Source: Casp-Chloro-G3 sp002816715
GTDB taxonomy: Bacteria > Chloroflexota > Dehalococcoidia > Lucifugimonadales > UBA3495
Direction of reading: 5' to 3'
NCBI GenBank assembly: GCA_027623815.1
Contig: JAQBUV010000004.1
Span: 18,415-82,414 of the forward strand
Length of the DNA: 64,000 nt
Positions 25,492 to 34,185 of this stretch are shown piece after piece. Each line of letters opens with the position of its first letter. The stretch's first letter is position 1. The translations under genes were made by a program, and so were the position numbers. Below the pieces are notes generated by a model. That model saw nothing but the letters and a program-made list of their open reading frames with translations, ran no database searches and was not told the DNA's origin.

Positions 25492-27705
25492 ATGAATCAG
25501 TCCGCGATCAACCCAAAGTGGCAAACCCTGGCTGGTACTGCTATCGCCTTTATTTTAGGATTCGCTCTCGTTCTGTTTGTCCTGAATATTGAGGCTCCCA
25601 AAGTTTCAGCCAGTGCAAACGATCCAACTACTACCTTGGCATTGGGCAATACCTCCGGTTCATTGGTAATCGATATTGCGCCCAGGATTGGAGTCAATCA
25701 AGTTGGCGACCCGCACACAGTGGTTGCAACTGTGACCACCACCGGATCACAGCCCGCAGCCAACGCAACCGTCAATTTTGAGGTTGTGGTAGGCCCTAGC
25801 GTCGGCCTAACCGGCTCTGTCACGACCAACAGTAGCGGTGAAGCTCCGTTCACCTATAGCAGTTCCAGCACGGGAATAGACATAATTCAAGCCTGTGTTA
25901 CCGACGAGAATTCCGGGCAGGCTTGCGATCTGGCCGTTAAATGGTGGGTCGGGTCATCTCCCGTTCGAGACATCGACTTGTCACCCGACCGCGCGTCAAA
26001 TCTGGTGGGTACCAGCCATACCGTTACCGCCAGCCTCTCTGAGGAAGGCAGTCCTTTGAACGGGGCTTTGATCGCCTTTGAAATTCTGGCAGGCCCCAAT
26101 GAAGGTGTCACCAGTTCTGCCACTACCGATAGCAGCGGTGAAGCCCCCTTCACCTACACCGGCACAGCAGTTGGTGTGGATACCATCCAGGCCTGCGCCC
26201 GCGATGGAAATTCTGGCCGCATCTGTGATCAGGCTCTAAAGCAATGGATTTTGGTCGCCCCAGTGCGCACCCTTGATTTATCACCGGCCAGCGCGTCCAA
26301 TCTGGTAGGCACCAGCCATACCGTGACTGCCACCGTCGCTGACGGAGACCAAGCCGTGGGCGGTGCCTTGGTTGTCTTTGAAGTGATCAGCGGCCCCACT
26401 GTCGGTGTCACCGGCTCGGCCACCACCAATAGCAGCGGCAATGCACCCTTTGCTTACACCGGCACTGCTACCGGTTTGGACACCATTCAGGCTTGCGCCG
26501 ACAACGGAAATTCTGGCCGCGTATGTGACCAGGCGATCAAACGGTGGACTCCAGTAACCACTACCCGCACGCTCGGCTTGTCACCGAAGCGGGCAACTAA
26601 CCCCGTTGGTACTGGCCATACCGTGACTGCCACCGTTGCTGACGGAGACCAAGCCGTGAGCGGTGCCTTGGTCGTCTTTGAAGTGATCGGCGGCCCCACT
26701 GTCGGTGCCACCGGGTCGGCCACCACCAATAGCAGCGGTGAAGCACCCTTCACCTACTCCGGCACAGCGGTCGGCGTGGACACCATACAGGCTTGCACCA
26801 GCGACGGTGACCTCCGCGTCTGCGACCAGGCCCGCAAACAATGGACTTTGGAGAATCAAAACCGGTTTATTAACCTGGAGCCAGCCCGGGCAATTAACCC
26901 CGTTGGTACCAGCCATACGGTCATCGCCAGCGTGTCTAATGGAAGATTCAGTCCGGTAAGCGGTGCGCTGGTCGCCTTTAGAGTGGTCAGCGGCCCCACG
27001 GTTGGCATCACTGGTTCGTCCACCACCAATAGCAGGGGTGAAGCCCCCTTCACCTACACCGGCACAGCAGTCGGCGTGGACACCATACAGGCTTGTACCA
27101 GCGACGGCCGCGTCTGCGACCGCGCTACCAAGAGGTGGACTGAGGATCAGACGCCTCCCGATGGAACGTCCTGTCAGGGAGAGAATTCCTGCCGAGGAAG
27201 AATCGTATCGGTGGGAGCTAATTCCTGCAATGCGGAAAACTCCTGCAACGGCAATAACATCTCCATTGGAGACAATTCTTGTAACGAAGAGGACAGTTGC
27301 CGAGGCAACACCAACCGTATTGCGAACCGTTCCTGTAATGGAGAAGAGGCCTGCCGGGGCAATAACCAGCGCATAGAAGATGGTTCCTGTAACGACCAGG
27401 AAGCCTGCCGGGGGAACCGCAACCAGATTGGAGACAATTCTTGTAACGGAGAGGAGGCCTGCCGGGGCAACAATATGGTCGTTGAGGCCAACCAGTGCAA
27501 CCGAGATGAAGCTTGCCGAGACCGAGGGGAGGACCGGGGTCGTAATCCCGGAGGTGACGAAGAGGAAGACGAGCATGAGGATGAGAATGATGAAGATGAA
27601 GAAGATGATGATGACGAAGAATTTCGAAACGGCAACAACAACGGCAACGGCGGCGGCGGCAACAATGGTAACAGAGGCAGGCAGAACGGCAGAGACCGAG
27701 ACTAA
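25492..27705 (+). CDS. Secreted surface protein with Ig-like repeats, Cys-rich repeats and acidic tail
   Basis: A 737-residue protein. An N-terminal membrane segment (about 13-32) acts as signal or anchor. Five Ig-like (bacterial Big/invasin-type) repeats of about 99-100 residues follow, starting near residues 53, 158, 257, 357 and 456; each has NLVGTSHTVTA, GPTVGVTG, TTNSSGEAPFTY and VDTIQAC segments. Next come seven 18-residue Cys-rich repeats (about 556-680) of the form SCNGEEACRGNNxxIxDN, probably a small beta-solenoid. Then come an Asp/Glu run and a Gly/Asn/Arg tail. Repeats three and four are nearly identical at DNA level, showing recent duplication. It is likely extracellular, adhesive or Ca2+-binding. 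A terminator follows directly. Confidence 0.85.
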   Translation: MNQSAINPKWQTLAGTAIAFILGFALVLFVLNIEAPKVSASANDPTTTLALGNTSGSLVIDIAPRIGVNQVGDPHTVVATVTTTGSQPAANATVNFEVVVGPSVGLTGSVTTNSSGEAPFTYSSSSTGIDIIQACVTDENSGQACDLAVKWWVGSSPVRDIDLSPDRASNLVGTSHTVTASLSEEGSPLNGALIAFEILAGPNEGVTSSATTDSSGEAPFTYTGTAVGVDTIQACARDGNSGRICDQALKQWILVAPVRTLDLSPASASNLVGTSHTVTATVADGDQAVGGALVVFEVISGPTVGVTGSATTNSSGNAPFAYTGTATGLDTIQACADNGNSGRVCDQAIKRWTPVTTTRTLGLSPKRATNPVGTGHTVTATVADGDQAVSGALVVFEVIGGPTVGATGSATTNSSGEAPFTYSGTAVGVDTIQACTSDGDLRVCDQARKQWTLENQNRFINLEPARAINPVGTSHTVIASVSNGRFSPVSGALVAFRVVSGPTVGITGSSTTNSRGEAPFTYTGTAVGVDTIQACTSDGRVCDRATKRWTEDQTPPDGTSCQGENSCRGRIVSVGANSCNAENSCNGNNISIGDNSCNEEDSCRGNTNRIANRSCNGEEACRGNNQRIEDGSCNDQEACRGNRNQIGDNSCNGEEACRGNNMVVEANQCNRDEACRDRGEDRGRNPGGDEEEDEHEDENDEDEEDDDDEEFRNGNNNGNGGGGNNGNRGRQNGRDRD

Positions 27706-27724
27706 CCTCCCGCAAGCCTAGCTG

Positions 27725-27754
27725 AAGGGCTCCTCGTAAGAGGGGCCCTTTTTT
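27725..27754 (+). terminator. Rho-independent terminator of the surface-protein gene
   Basis: Stem AAGGGCTCCTC/GAGGGGCCCTT (27725-27735 against 27740-27750) with one mismatch, loop GTAA, and a run of six T ending at 27754. Confidence 0.9.
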
Positions 27755-27842
27755 GTTGACTACCTCCTCCCCGTAAAGTAAGCTGAGTCGCCTCCATCCT
27801 TAGAGGTGATAATCTTCAGGTTTGCTGCGAGGTGACTGCCGA

Positions 27843-28781
27843 ATGGAAATTGGACTGAGTATTCCCCGTCTGCCCGACGCCGAGGGCATCCGTCGTTTCG
27901 TCAAACGGGCGGAGGAACTGGGATTCGAGTCGGTGCTGGTTGGCGACCATATTGTGCTGCCCACTGAGGGCACCGACCAATATCCATATACTGCCGATGG
28001 TTCTTTCTCCCGTCCCTCTGACGAACCCTTCCTGGAGACCATGACCATGCTGGGCTACATGGCGGCCTGCACCGATACAATCAAGCTGGGCAGCACTGTG
28101 ATCATCCTGCCCTACCGAAACCCGATTGTTCAAGCCAAGATGTTTGCGTCCCTGGATGTTCTGACCAACGGCCGGATGATCTGCGGCGGCGGTGTGGGCT
28201 GGCTGGAGAAGGAGTTTGAGACGTTGGGGGTGCCCTACGACCAGCGGGGGCCGATGAGCGATGAGTTCCTGCAAATTTTCAAGATTCTTTGGACGGAAGC
28301 CAACCCGGAATTTCACGGTAAGTTCTACCAATTTGAGGGCATTCAGTTCAACCCCAAGCCGGTGCAAAAGCCCTACATCCCGATCTGGGTTGGTGGGCAC
28401 AGCCGACGGGCGTTGCGCCGCACCGCCAAATACGGGGATTGCTGGCATACCACTCGCCAGACCCCGGACTATGTGGCGCAAAATCTCCCGTATCTACGCC
28501 AACAGACGGAGAAAGCCGGACGGGATCCCGCCAGCATTTCCGTATCGCTGAAACGCAGCCTGCACTTCACCGACCTGGGAGCGGCGGAGGGCGGTTCAGT
28601 GCGCTCCGGCGGCGTGGTGATCGGAACTACTCAGGAAGTCGTCGACGACGTTTACTACTGCCGTGAGTTGGGTATTGACCAGTTGACCTACGACTTTCGG
28701 GTGGATGGCACCGACGCCAGCATTGAAGTCATGGAGCATCTAGCTGACAACGTTCTGTCGGTGGCCCGCCGCCTGGGCTGA
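27843..28781 (+). CDS. Luciferase-like (LLM class) F420/FMN-dependent oxidoreductase
   Basis: A 312-residue TIM-barrel oxidoreductase of the bacterial luciferase family. It starts MEIGLSIPRLPDAEGIRRF at ATG 27843 with GAGGTGA upstream. Conserved parts are ESVLVGDHIV, LGSTVIILPYRNPI, GRMICGGGVGWLEKEF and PYIPIWVGGHSRRALRR. The WLEKEFE region fits LLM class F420-dependent enzymes. The cofactor (F420 or FMN) and substrate are not determined. Such genes are expanded in SAR202 Chloroflexota, where an oxidative attack on recalcitrant compounds has been proposed. Confidence 0.85.
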   Translation: MEIGLSIPRLPDAEGIRRFVKRAEELGFESVLVGDHIVLPTEGTDQYPYTADGSFSRPSDEPFLETMTMLGYMAACTDTIKLGSTVIILPYRNPIVQAKMFASLDVLTNGRMICGGGVGWLEKEFETLGVPYDQRGPMSDEFLQIFKILWTEANPEFHGKFYQFEGIQFNPKPVQKPYIPIWVGGHSRRALRRTAKYGDCWHTTRQTPDYVAQNLPYLRQQTEKAGRDPASISVSLKRSLHFTDLGAAEGGSVRSGGVVIGTTQEVVDDVYYCRELGIDQLTYDFRVDGTDASIEVMEHLADNVLSVARRLG

Positions 28782-28804
28782 GCACGATACATACCCATGC
28801 AAAA

Positions 28805-28842
28805 AATTAGTAAGGGCGCACGACTGTGCGCCCTTACTAATT
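28805..28842. terminator. Perfect 17-bp hairpin between convergent genes
   Basis: AATTAGTAAGGGCGCAC and its exact complement with a GACT loop. On the minus strand it runs into TTTTTT, a good terminator for the carbonic-anhydrase-like gene (reading through the mobile element); on the plus strand it can end the LLM gene but lacks a T-run. Confidence 0.8.
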
Positions 28843-28862
28843 GGAATACTTTAGGGAATTGT

Positions 28863-28959
28863 CTTAGGGCTCATGACGAAATAACTGATGCAATCGTTAG
28901 CTGTAACCCTATTTGGGAAGTCTCACACGTGAACCATTTATTTCGTCATGATGCCTTAG
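28863..28959. mobile_element. Short non-autonomous element, family A, copy 3
   Basis: 97 bases identical to the copy at 11918-12014, including terminal inverted repeats and flanking CTTAG direct repeats. Its right end coincides with the stop codon of the gamma-carbonic-anhydrase-like gene: the TTA of the terminal CTTAG, read on the minus strand, is the TAA stop. The insertion therefore left the protein intact. Confidence 0.8.
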
Positions 28960-29462
28960 AGTCCGCTGGCTTTGAATTCCTTGGCGTGTTCCACCAGGCT
29001 GAGCGCAGTGCGTTTCATTGTCTCAATCTGGGCCTCGCTGACTGTGCGCTTGATCTCGCCGGGGACTCCGGTGACAAAGGAATTGTCGGGGATGTTAGTG
29101 TTGGCCAGCACCACTGAGTTGGCCGCAATCAAGCAGCGCTTTCCCAGGGTAGAGCGGTGCAGGAAGGTGCAGTTATTGCCCAATAGACAGCCTTCGCCGA
29201 TGCGGTCGCCATGCACGACCACGCTGTGTCCAATGGTTACATAGTCCTCAACCACAAGGCCGCTGCCGTGGATTACGGCCCCTTCCTGGGCATTAACGTA
29301 ATTACCAATGACTATTCCCTTCGCGCCGTCGCCCCGGATGGTGACGCCGGGCCAGATACTGGAATATTCGCCAATCTCCACGTCACCGACGACGTAAGCA
29401 GCCTCGCTTACCCAGGCGGTTGCGGCAATTTTGGGGGTCTTTTCGCCAAGGCTCCTGATCAA
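28956..29462 (-). CDS. Gamma-class carbonic anhydrase family protein
   Basis: A 168-residue left-handed beta-helix protein built of hexapeptide repeats (VVGDVEIGEYSSIWPGV and following). The three zinc-ligand histidines of the family are present in AVIHG and IGHSVVVHG. A C-terminal alpha helix (EIKRTVSEAQIETMKRTA) packs on the helix trimer. Homologues are gamma-carbonic anhydrases or YrdA-like proteins; activity varies. The stop codon falls in the end of a family A mobile element. A TATAAT lies about 95 bases upstream of the start. Confidence 0.85.
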   Translation of the reverse strand: MIRSLGEKTPKIAATAWVSEAAYVVGDVEIGEYSSIWPGVTIRGDGAKGIVIGNYVNAQEGAVIHGSGLVVEDYVTIGHSVVVHGDRIGEGCLLGNNCTFLHRSTLGKRCLIAANSVVLANTNIPDNSFVTGVPGEIKRTVSEAQIETMKRTALSLVEHAKEFKASGL

Positions 29463-29602
29463 GGTTTCCTCCTACTCGATACCGTCCTAACGCAACGCCA
29501 ATGTCCCTCTTGGGGAGGAAAGGTAGAGGGTTGGGACGGGACTAAATCAGCGGTGATTATACTCCATTCTCCAGTTTGGTAGCGAATCTGGGGACGGAAA
29601 TA

Positions 29603-29735
29603 CAGCAATTCTAATTATGGGGTTAATGTCGGTATTCACCCCGTCACGGCCCTCTTGTACATATACGAGTGATGGGTTCAGAGGAGCGATTTTCTGCCGA
29701 TACGCGGGGTCGAATTGCCATAATTAGAATTGCTG
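29603..29735. mobile_element. Short non-autonomous element, family B, copy 1
   Basis: A 133-base element with perfect 18-bp terminal inverted repeats (CAGCAATTCTAATTATGG). It is flanked by an exact 9-bp direct repeat ACGGAAATA at 29594-29602 and 29736-29744, the target duplication. It is 131/133 identical to the copy at 63857-63989. It has no coding capacity and lies in the gap downstream of smpB. Confidence 0.92.
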
Positions 29736-29768
29736 ACGGAAATACCGCGAGGTGTTTACCCGGCGTAT

Positions 29769-30257
29769 TTACTCGTAAGCGCGGACTGCCCGGCGGGCGT
29801 CCATGTCCAGTTCTCGTTCGATCATGGTCTGGCGTTTGTCATATTGTCGCTTGCCGCGGGCCAGACCCAACTCGACCTTGGCGACGTGGTTCCTGATGTA
29901 GATGCGAAGGCCAACTACGGTTAATCCCTTTTGGGCCACGGCGGCGTTCAACTCTACGATCTGCTTACGATGCAGCAGCAGCTTGCGGGGCCTTCGCGGG
30001 TCGTGATTATTCAGGCTGGCTGGGTCATATGGGGCGATATGGGCATTAACCAGCCACAGTTCGCCGTTCTCAGGTCGGGCGTAAGCATCGCGCAACTCCG
30101 CTCGGCCCCCCCGCACCGACTTGATCTCGGTGCCGGTCAGCACCAGACCCGCTTCATACTTTTCCAGTATCTCGTACTCGTGGAAAGCCTTGCGGTTTAC
30201 AGTGATGTTGCGGTCGCCACTTTCGGTAGCCGCCGTCTTTTTCTTGGTCTTAGCCAA
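29769..30257 (-). CDS. smpB: SsrA-binding protein SmpB
   Basis: A 162-residue protein with the SmpB beta-barrel: NRKAFHEYEILEKYEAGLVL, GTEIKSVRGGRAELRDAYAR, VNAHIAPYDPAS and the C-terminal KVELGLARGKRQYDKRQTM tail that enters the decoding site. It binds tmRNA for ribosome rescue. Its first codons overlap the end of the upstream protease gene by eight bases, implying coupling. No tmRNA gene is seen next to it. Confidence 0.95.
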   Translation of the reverse strand: MAKTKKKTAATESGDRNITVNRKAFHEYEILEKYEAGLVLTGTEIKSVRGGRAELRDAYARPENGELWLVNAHIAPYDPASLNNHDPRRPRKLLLHRKQIVELNAAVAQKGLTVVGLRIYIRNHVAKVELGLARGKRQYDKRQTMIERELDMDARRAVRAYE

Positions 30258-31452
30258 CCTTGGCTATCTCTTGTTCTAGAATCTCAATCGCCTTGTTTAA
30301 TTGGACATCTTCGGTGGCATCTGGCGGCAATTCCACCACAATCTCGGGAGTGATACCCTCACCCTCGATCAAGGTGCCGTTGGGGGTGTACCAGCGGGCG
30401 ATGCTAAAGTATATTCCCGAACCGTCGCTCAAGGGTCGCAGGGTGTTGACGCTGCCCTTGCCGAAGGAAGTAGTCCCAACCAGAGTGGCGCGATCATGGT
30501 CAATCAGCGCTCCCGACAATACCTCGCTGGCGCTGGCGCTGAACTGGTTAATCAGAACCACTACCGGGAATCCGCGCCCCTTGCCGCCGGACTTGACGTC
30601 CCAGTCATCGCGCTTTCCTTGAGAGTCGATCTCGTACAGCACCAGGCCATCGTCCAGAAACTGGCTGGCAACGTCTACCACCGACCGGAGCAGTCCGCCG
30701 GGGTTGTTACGCAGGTCAACCACCAGCCCGATGCCGTTGGAGTCCTTGAACTCTGCCAGGGCCGCTTCCACTTCATCATTGGTGTTATCGGCAAAATTGA
30801 ATATCCTCAAGTGGCCCACGCCGTCGTCCAGCATGGTGAAGCTGACGCTACTCAGCGGAATGACGCCGCGTTCTACGACTAGGGTAACCGGTTCGCCAAC
30901 GTTCAGGTGCATCACCAGGAGTTCAACCGTGGTGCCTTTTAGACCACGAATCTTGGAGACGGCTTCCAGAAGGGAAATGTTGGCGGTGGTTTCCCCATCA
31001 ATGCGCAGGATGACATCGCCAGGACGAATACCCGCCCGCTGGGCCGGAGTATCTGGCATGGGGGCGATGATTATCAATTGGCCGTCCCGCAGCGCAACCT
31101 GAGCGCCGATACCTTCAAAGAATCCCTGGTAGTCCTGGGACTCTACACCAAACTGCTCCGCGTTCAGGAATGAGGCGTATGGGTCGCCCAATGCCTGGAG
31201 CATACCTCGGATTGCGCCATCGCTGACGCCCGCGGCATCCAGGCTTTCGCGATCAATATGTTCCTGCCTCAGTACTGACCACACCTCAGCCAGTCGATCA
31301 AACTCGGGAGGCAGATCATCAAAGCTCTGATTGGCGCTGCCGCCGACCCCACCCGGAAGTTCCAGCGTGTAACCAGAACCCAACGCGAAGGCGGTCAGGC
31401 CGACTACCACCACCAGAATAACCCATAAAATTCTAGACCGGTTCACCACCAA
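30250..31452 (-). CDS. S41-family C-terminal processing peptidase
   Basis: A 400-residue CtpA-like serine protease. It has an N-terminal signal anchor (about residues 7-28, ILWVILVVVVGLTAFALGSG), a PDZ domain (about 105-190, GIGAQVALRDGQLII...PGDVILRIDGE) and the protease domain with the Ser-Lys dyad: Ser in NQFSASASEVLSGAL and Lys in GTTSFGKGSV. The family cleaves C-termini of envelope proteins, including tagged ones, which fits coupling to smpB. GTG start with AGGAG upstream. Imperfect 12-base repeats lie in the promoter region near 31510-31536. Confidence 0.92.
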   Translation of the reverse strand: MVVNRSRILWVILVVVVGLTAFALGSGYTLELPGGVGGSANQSFDDLPPEFDRLAEVWSVLRQEHIDRESLDAAGVSDGAIRGMLQALGDPYASFLNAEQFGVESQDYQGFFEGIGAQVALRDGQLIIIAPMPDTPAQRAGIRPGDVILRIDGETTANISLLEAVSKIRGLKGTTVELLVMHLNVGEPVTLVVERGVIPLSSVSFTMLDDGVGHLRIFNFADNTNDEVEAALAEFKDSNGIGLVVDLRNNPGGLLRSVVDVASQFLDDGLVLYEIDSQGKRDDWDVKSGGKGRGFPVVVLINQFSASASEVLSGALIDHDRATLVGTTSFGKGSVNTLRPLSDGSGIYFSIARWYTPNGTLIEGEGITPEIVVELPPDATEDVQLNKAIEILEQEIAKVG

Positions 31453-32135
31453 GACTCCTGAGCAACTACCGCTAAAGAATGCACTTATTATCCCCTATTT
31501 TTCATTGTAGCATACGTTGTAACATACGTTGTAACACACTTTTCTATATGCTCAGACGCTCGGTTTCAGCTTTGGTTTCAGGTTTAACGGAAGGCCTGCC
31601 AACCTGGAATAATTGATTCTGGCAACCAGCATCAGCAGAGTCAGAGCTCCGAGGCGTTAATGCCATCCCAACGTCTCAAATTTGCGTGTTACCCTTCATG
31701 TTACCCAACGAGGTACGCCCCACGTTACCCAACGAGGTACGCCCCACTGAATTACCCCCCAGAGAATTGTTTAATGATGTCCTGATCCGGGTACCCAAGG
31801 TTTTTTTCGCCCAGCAACTAAAAAGAAAACTGAGTTTTCACCCGGGTCAGCTTGGATCGGTAACCGCCAACCCGGTGCCTAAAGTTACCCATTCTGGAAT
31901 GCTCTCAAAATTGACGTCAGGGCACCTTGACTTGAGAAAATCCCAACTGATATAACCCAACTACAACGTTGGGTGGTAGAAGATTTGGGTTGGGCGGTGG
32001 TTGCCTCACTCTCATTAGAATTGACGAGATAATCATTGCGGTTCGCCGCACCCCCATTCACTTAGCTCAACGGCCAGGCATTTATTCGTTGGCGGGTTGT
32101 CCAGCGACGGACCATAGGCTGATCGAGAGCGAACT
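31453..32135. other. Long intergenic region with two sets of tandem repeats
   Basis: 683 bases between the divergent protease and minC genes. Next to the protease start are repeats of CATACGTTGTAA (about 31510-31536) that run into a minus-strand TACAAT -10-like box. At 31700-31747 a 24-base unit GTTACCCAACGAGGTACGCC+CCAC is repeated twice perfectly, and further GTTACCC motifs occur nearby. A 89-codon frame across 31686-31955 consists partly of these repeats and is not considered a gene. Probably a regulatory region for minCDE and the protease. Confidence 0.5.
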
Positions 32136-33377
32136 ATGTTGGAAACCAAAGTAGTCCAGGTAACTGGCCGCGGCTCTAGTGTGAACCTGGATATCGATGA
32201 TTCCGTCCTATTTGATGATGTAATCAAGGGGCTGGGGAATCACCTGTCCGCCAACCGTTTGATGTATTCCAAAGGCACAATCACAGTCAATGTCGGACGT
32301 CGGATGCTGGACAAGGAAGAGCTGACTCAGATCAAGCATCTTATTGAAAAAGAGTCTGGGGTCACTGTGTCCCGGTTCTGGTGCCCACCCAATGTTCTTG
32401 AAGAAGCGCTTTCCGAGAACATGGGCTTCGGCGTGGCGGTCTCTCCCAGGGAAGAGCGCGCGCGAAAAGAGCCAGTCGGCGGGGAAATTGCCCACAATGA
32501 CCCCCGGTTTTTCCAGAAACCTGAACCTACCCAGCCGGATGGCCCGGTCGGCTTGGAGTTGTGGGCACCTTATATCATGGAATTGCCTCAGCGGGTCGAG
32601 GATGAGAAACCCTCAATTGATGAGAAACCGTCAATCATTGAAGATCCCGTGGTGGTTGACGACCAGGTTGTGGAGGCACCTACCCAGAACGCTGTTGCCG
32701 TGGAAACCGTTGCCGTGGATACGGTTAATGTGGATACGGTTGCCGTGGAGGAAGCAACTGAGGCTGAGGCCGATGAAGTTTCCCACCCTGAGCGTGAAGT
32801 AGATCAGCCGGAACTAGTTGATGTCTCATCCGCCGAGGGCAAGCAGAACCAGTCGCCGAAAGGCGATGAAGCTACCAATGGCGCGACTGGCGCGACTATC
32901 GAGACCAAGTGGCAGGTGGTCGGCAAGGCCGAGGTCACTCCGGTCAGAAGAATTGAACCGGCAGAAGAGGCAGGAGACCTGTCTGGGCTGAATCGGGGCA
33001 ATGAAGCCCTACTGATCAAGACCCATTGCCGTTCTGGGGAAGTGATTCGCTATCCAGGGGACGTGGTGGTAATGGCCGACGTCAATCCGGGCAGTGAGAT
33101 CATCGCCGACGGCGACATTTTAGTCTTTGGGAGCCTGCGGGGCTTTGCCCATGCGGGAGCTAGCGGTGACATTCAGGCCACGATTGTCGCTCAGAACTTC
33201 GAGACCCCTCGACTACAGATCGGACCCTTTGTGGGGATAGACCCCAAACCCAAGAAGCGATCCAAATCCAATAATAGCGATCCCAGGATAGCCTACGTGC
33301 GTCGAAGATCGGTTTACGTCGCGCCATACACCGGGCGGTTCGGGGGGCATAGTGGAGGAACATTGTATGACGGGTAG
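32136..33377 (+). CDS. minC: Septum site-determining protein MinC with long linker
   Basis: A 413-residue MinC, much longer than the usual 220-270. The N-terminal FtsZ-inhibiting domain (about 1-100) is followed by an acidic Val/Glu/Thr-rich linker (about 150-265) with internal repeats VAVETVAVDTVNVDTVAVE. The C-terminal beta-helix dimerisation domain (about 285-395) has GEVIRYPGDVVVMADVNPG, GSLRGFAHAGASGD and the final APYTGRFGG. It blocks Z-ring assembly away from midcell together with MinD. Its last 11 bases overlap minD. Confidence 0.9.
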   Translation: MLETKVVQVTGRGSSVNLDIDDSVLFDDVIKGLGNHLSANRLMYSKGTITVNVGRRMLDKEELTQIKHLIEKESGVTVSRFWCPPNVLEEALSENMGFGVAVSPREERARKEPVGGEIAHNDPRFFQKPEPTQPDGPVGLELWAPYIMELPQRVEDEKPSIDEKPSIIEDPVVVDDQVVEAPTQNAVAVETVAVDTVNVDTVAVEEATEAEADEVSHPEREVDQPELVDVSSAEGKQNQSPKGDEATNGATGATIETKWQVVGKAEVTPVRRIEPAEEAGDLSGLNRGNEALLIKTHCRSGEVIRYPGDVVVMADVNPGSEIIADGDILVFGSLRGFAHAGASGDIQATIVAQNFETPRLQIGPFVGIDPKPKKRSKSNNSDPRIAYVRRRSVYVAPYTGRFGGHSGGTLYDG

Positions 33378-34185
33378 GACCATAGTCATCACCTCAGGAA
33401 AGGGTGGTGTGGGCAAGACCACCACAACGGCCAATATTGGCACCGGACTGGCCATGCGCGGCCATCAGGTTGTCGTTATTGACACCGACATCGGCCTGCG
33501 TAACTTGGATGTAGTGATGGGGCTGGAAAATCGGATTGTCTACGATTTAGTTGACATAATCGAAGGCAAGTGCAAAATGCATCAGGGAATGATTCGAGAC
33601 AAGAATAAGCTTGAATTGTTTCTGATTCCGGCCGCCCAGACCCGGGACAAGAACTGCATCAACCCGGAGCAAATGAAGGAATTGTGCGCCAAACTGGAGC
33701 GCGAGTTCGACTATGTGCTCATTGACTGTCCGGCTGGAATTGAGCAGGGTTTTAAGAACGCCATCGCCGCCGCCCAGGAAGCGATACTGGTCACGACTCC
33801 AGAGGTGTCGGCCATCCGCGACGCCGACCGGGTGATAGGCCTATTAGAATCCGAGGGGCTGCACCGCCCCAGGCTGATCATCAACCGGATCAGGCCCGGC
33901 ATGGTCAAGCGCGGCGACATGATGGACAAGGACGATATCACTGAGTTACTGGCCATCGACATACTGGGCATGGTGCCCGCAGACGACCGTTTGATCATTG
34001 CCACCAATCAGGGCGTCCCGGTGATTTATGACAAACGCGCGCCGTCGGGATTGGCGTTCTCCCGAATCGCAGCCAGGATTGACGGCGAGGATATTCCTCT
34101 AATGGACTTGGGGCCTAAAAATGGCATTATGGACAAAGTAAAAGAAATCATGGGTATCAATCGGGGTGCGTATTCCAATGCGTGA
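33367..34185 (+). CDS. minD: Septum site-determining ATPase MinD
   Basis: A 272-residue ParA-type ATPase. The deviant Walker A motif GKGGVGKTTTT is at about residues 10-20, followed by the switch segments DTDIGLRNLDVVMGLENR and DCPAGIEQGF. The C-terminal amphipathic helix (KVKEIMGINR) anchors it to the membrane in the ATP state. The start is placed at ATG 33367 because GGAGG lies 8 bases upstream. It recruits MinC and MinE. Confidence 0.95.
   Translation: MTGRTIVITSGKGGVGKTTTTANIGTGLAMRGHQVVVIDTDIGLRNLDVVMGLENRIVYDLVDIIEGKCKMHQGMIRDKNKLELFLIPAAQTRDKNCINPEQMKELCAKLEREFDYVLIDCPAGIEQGFKNAIAAAQEAILVTTPEVSAIRDADRVIGLLESEGLHRPRLIINRIRPGMVKRGDMMDKDDITELLAIDILGMVPADDRLIIATNQGVPVIYDKRAPSGLAFSRIAARIDGEDIPLMDLGPKNGIMDKVKEIMGINRGAYSNA

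Noticed and set aside
26581..27576. Long open frame of about 330 codons antisense to the surface-protein gene
   Set aside because: It arises from repetitive, stop-poor DNA of the real gene and has no independent start signal or motif.
29500..29545. G-rich stretch resembling the repeats at 98-178 and 2141-2221
   Set aside because: Similarity is limited to short runs of G and purines and does not reproduce the two-hairpin structure.
29463..29768. Possible tmRNA gene beside smpB
   Set aside because: No tRNA-like end or tag-coding frame is visible; the interval is explained by the family B element.
31686..31955. An 89-codon frame in the gap before minC
   Set aside because: Its first third is the 24-base tandem repeat, there is no ribosome-binding site and no family pattern; treated as non-coding.
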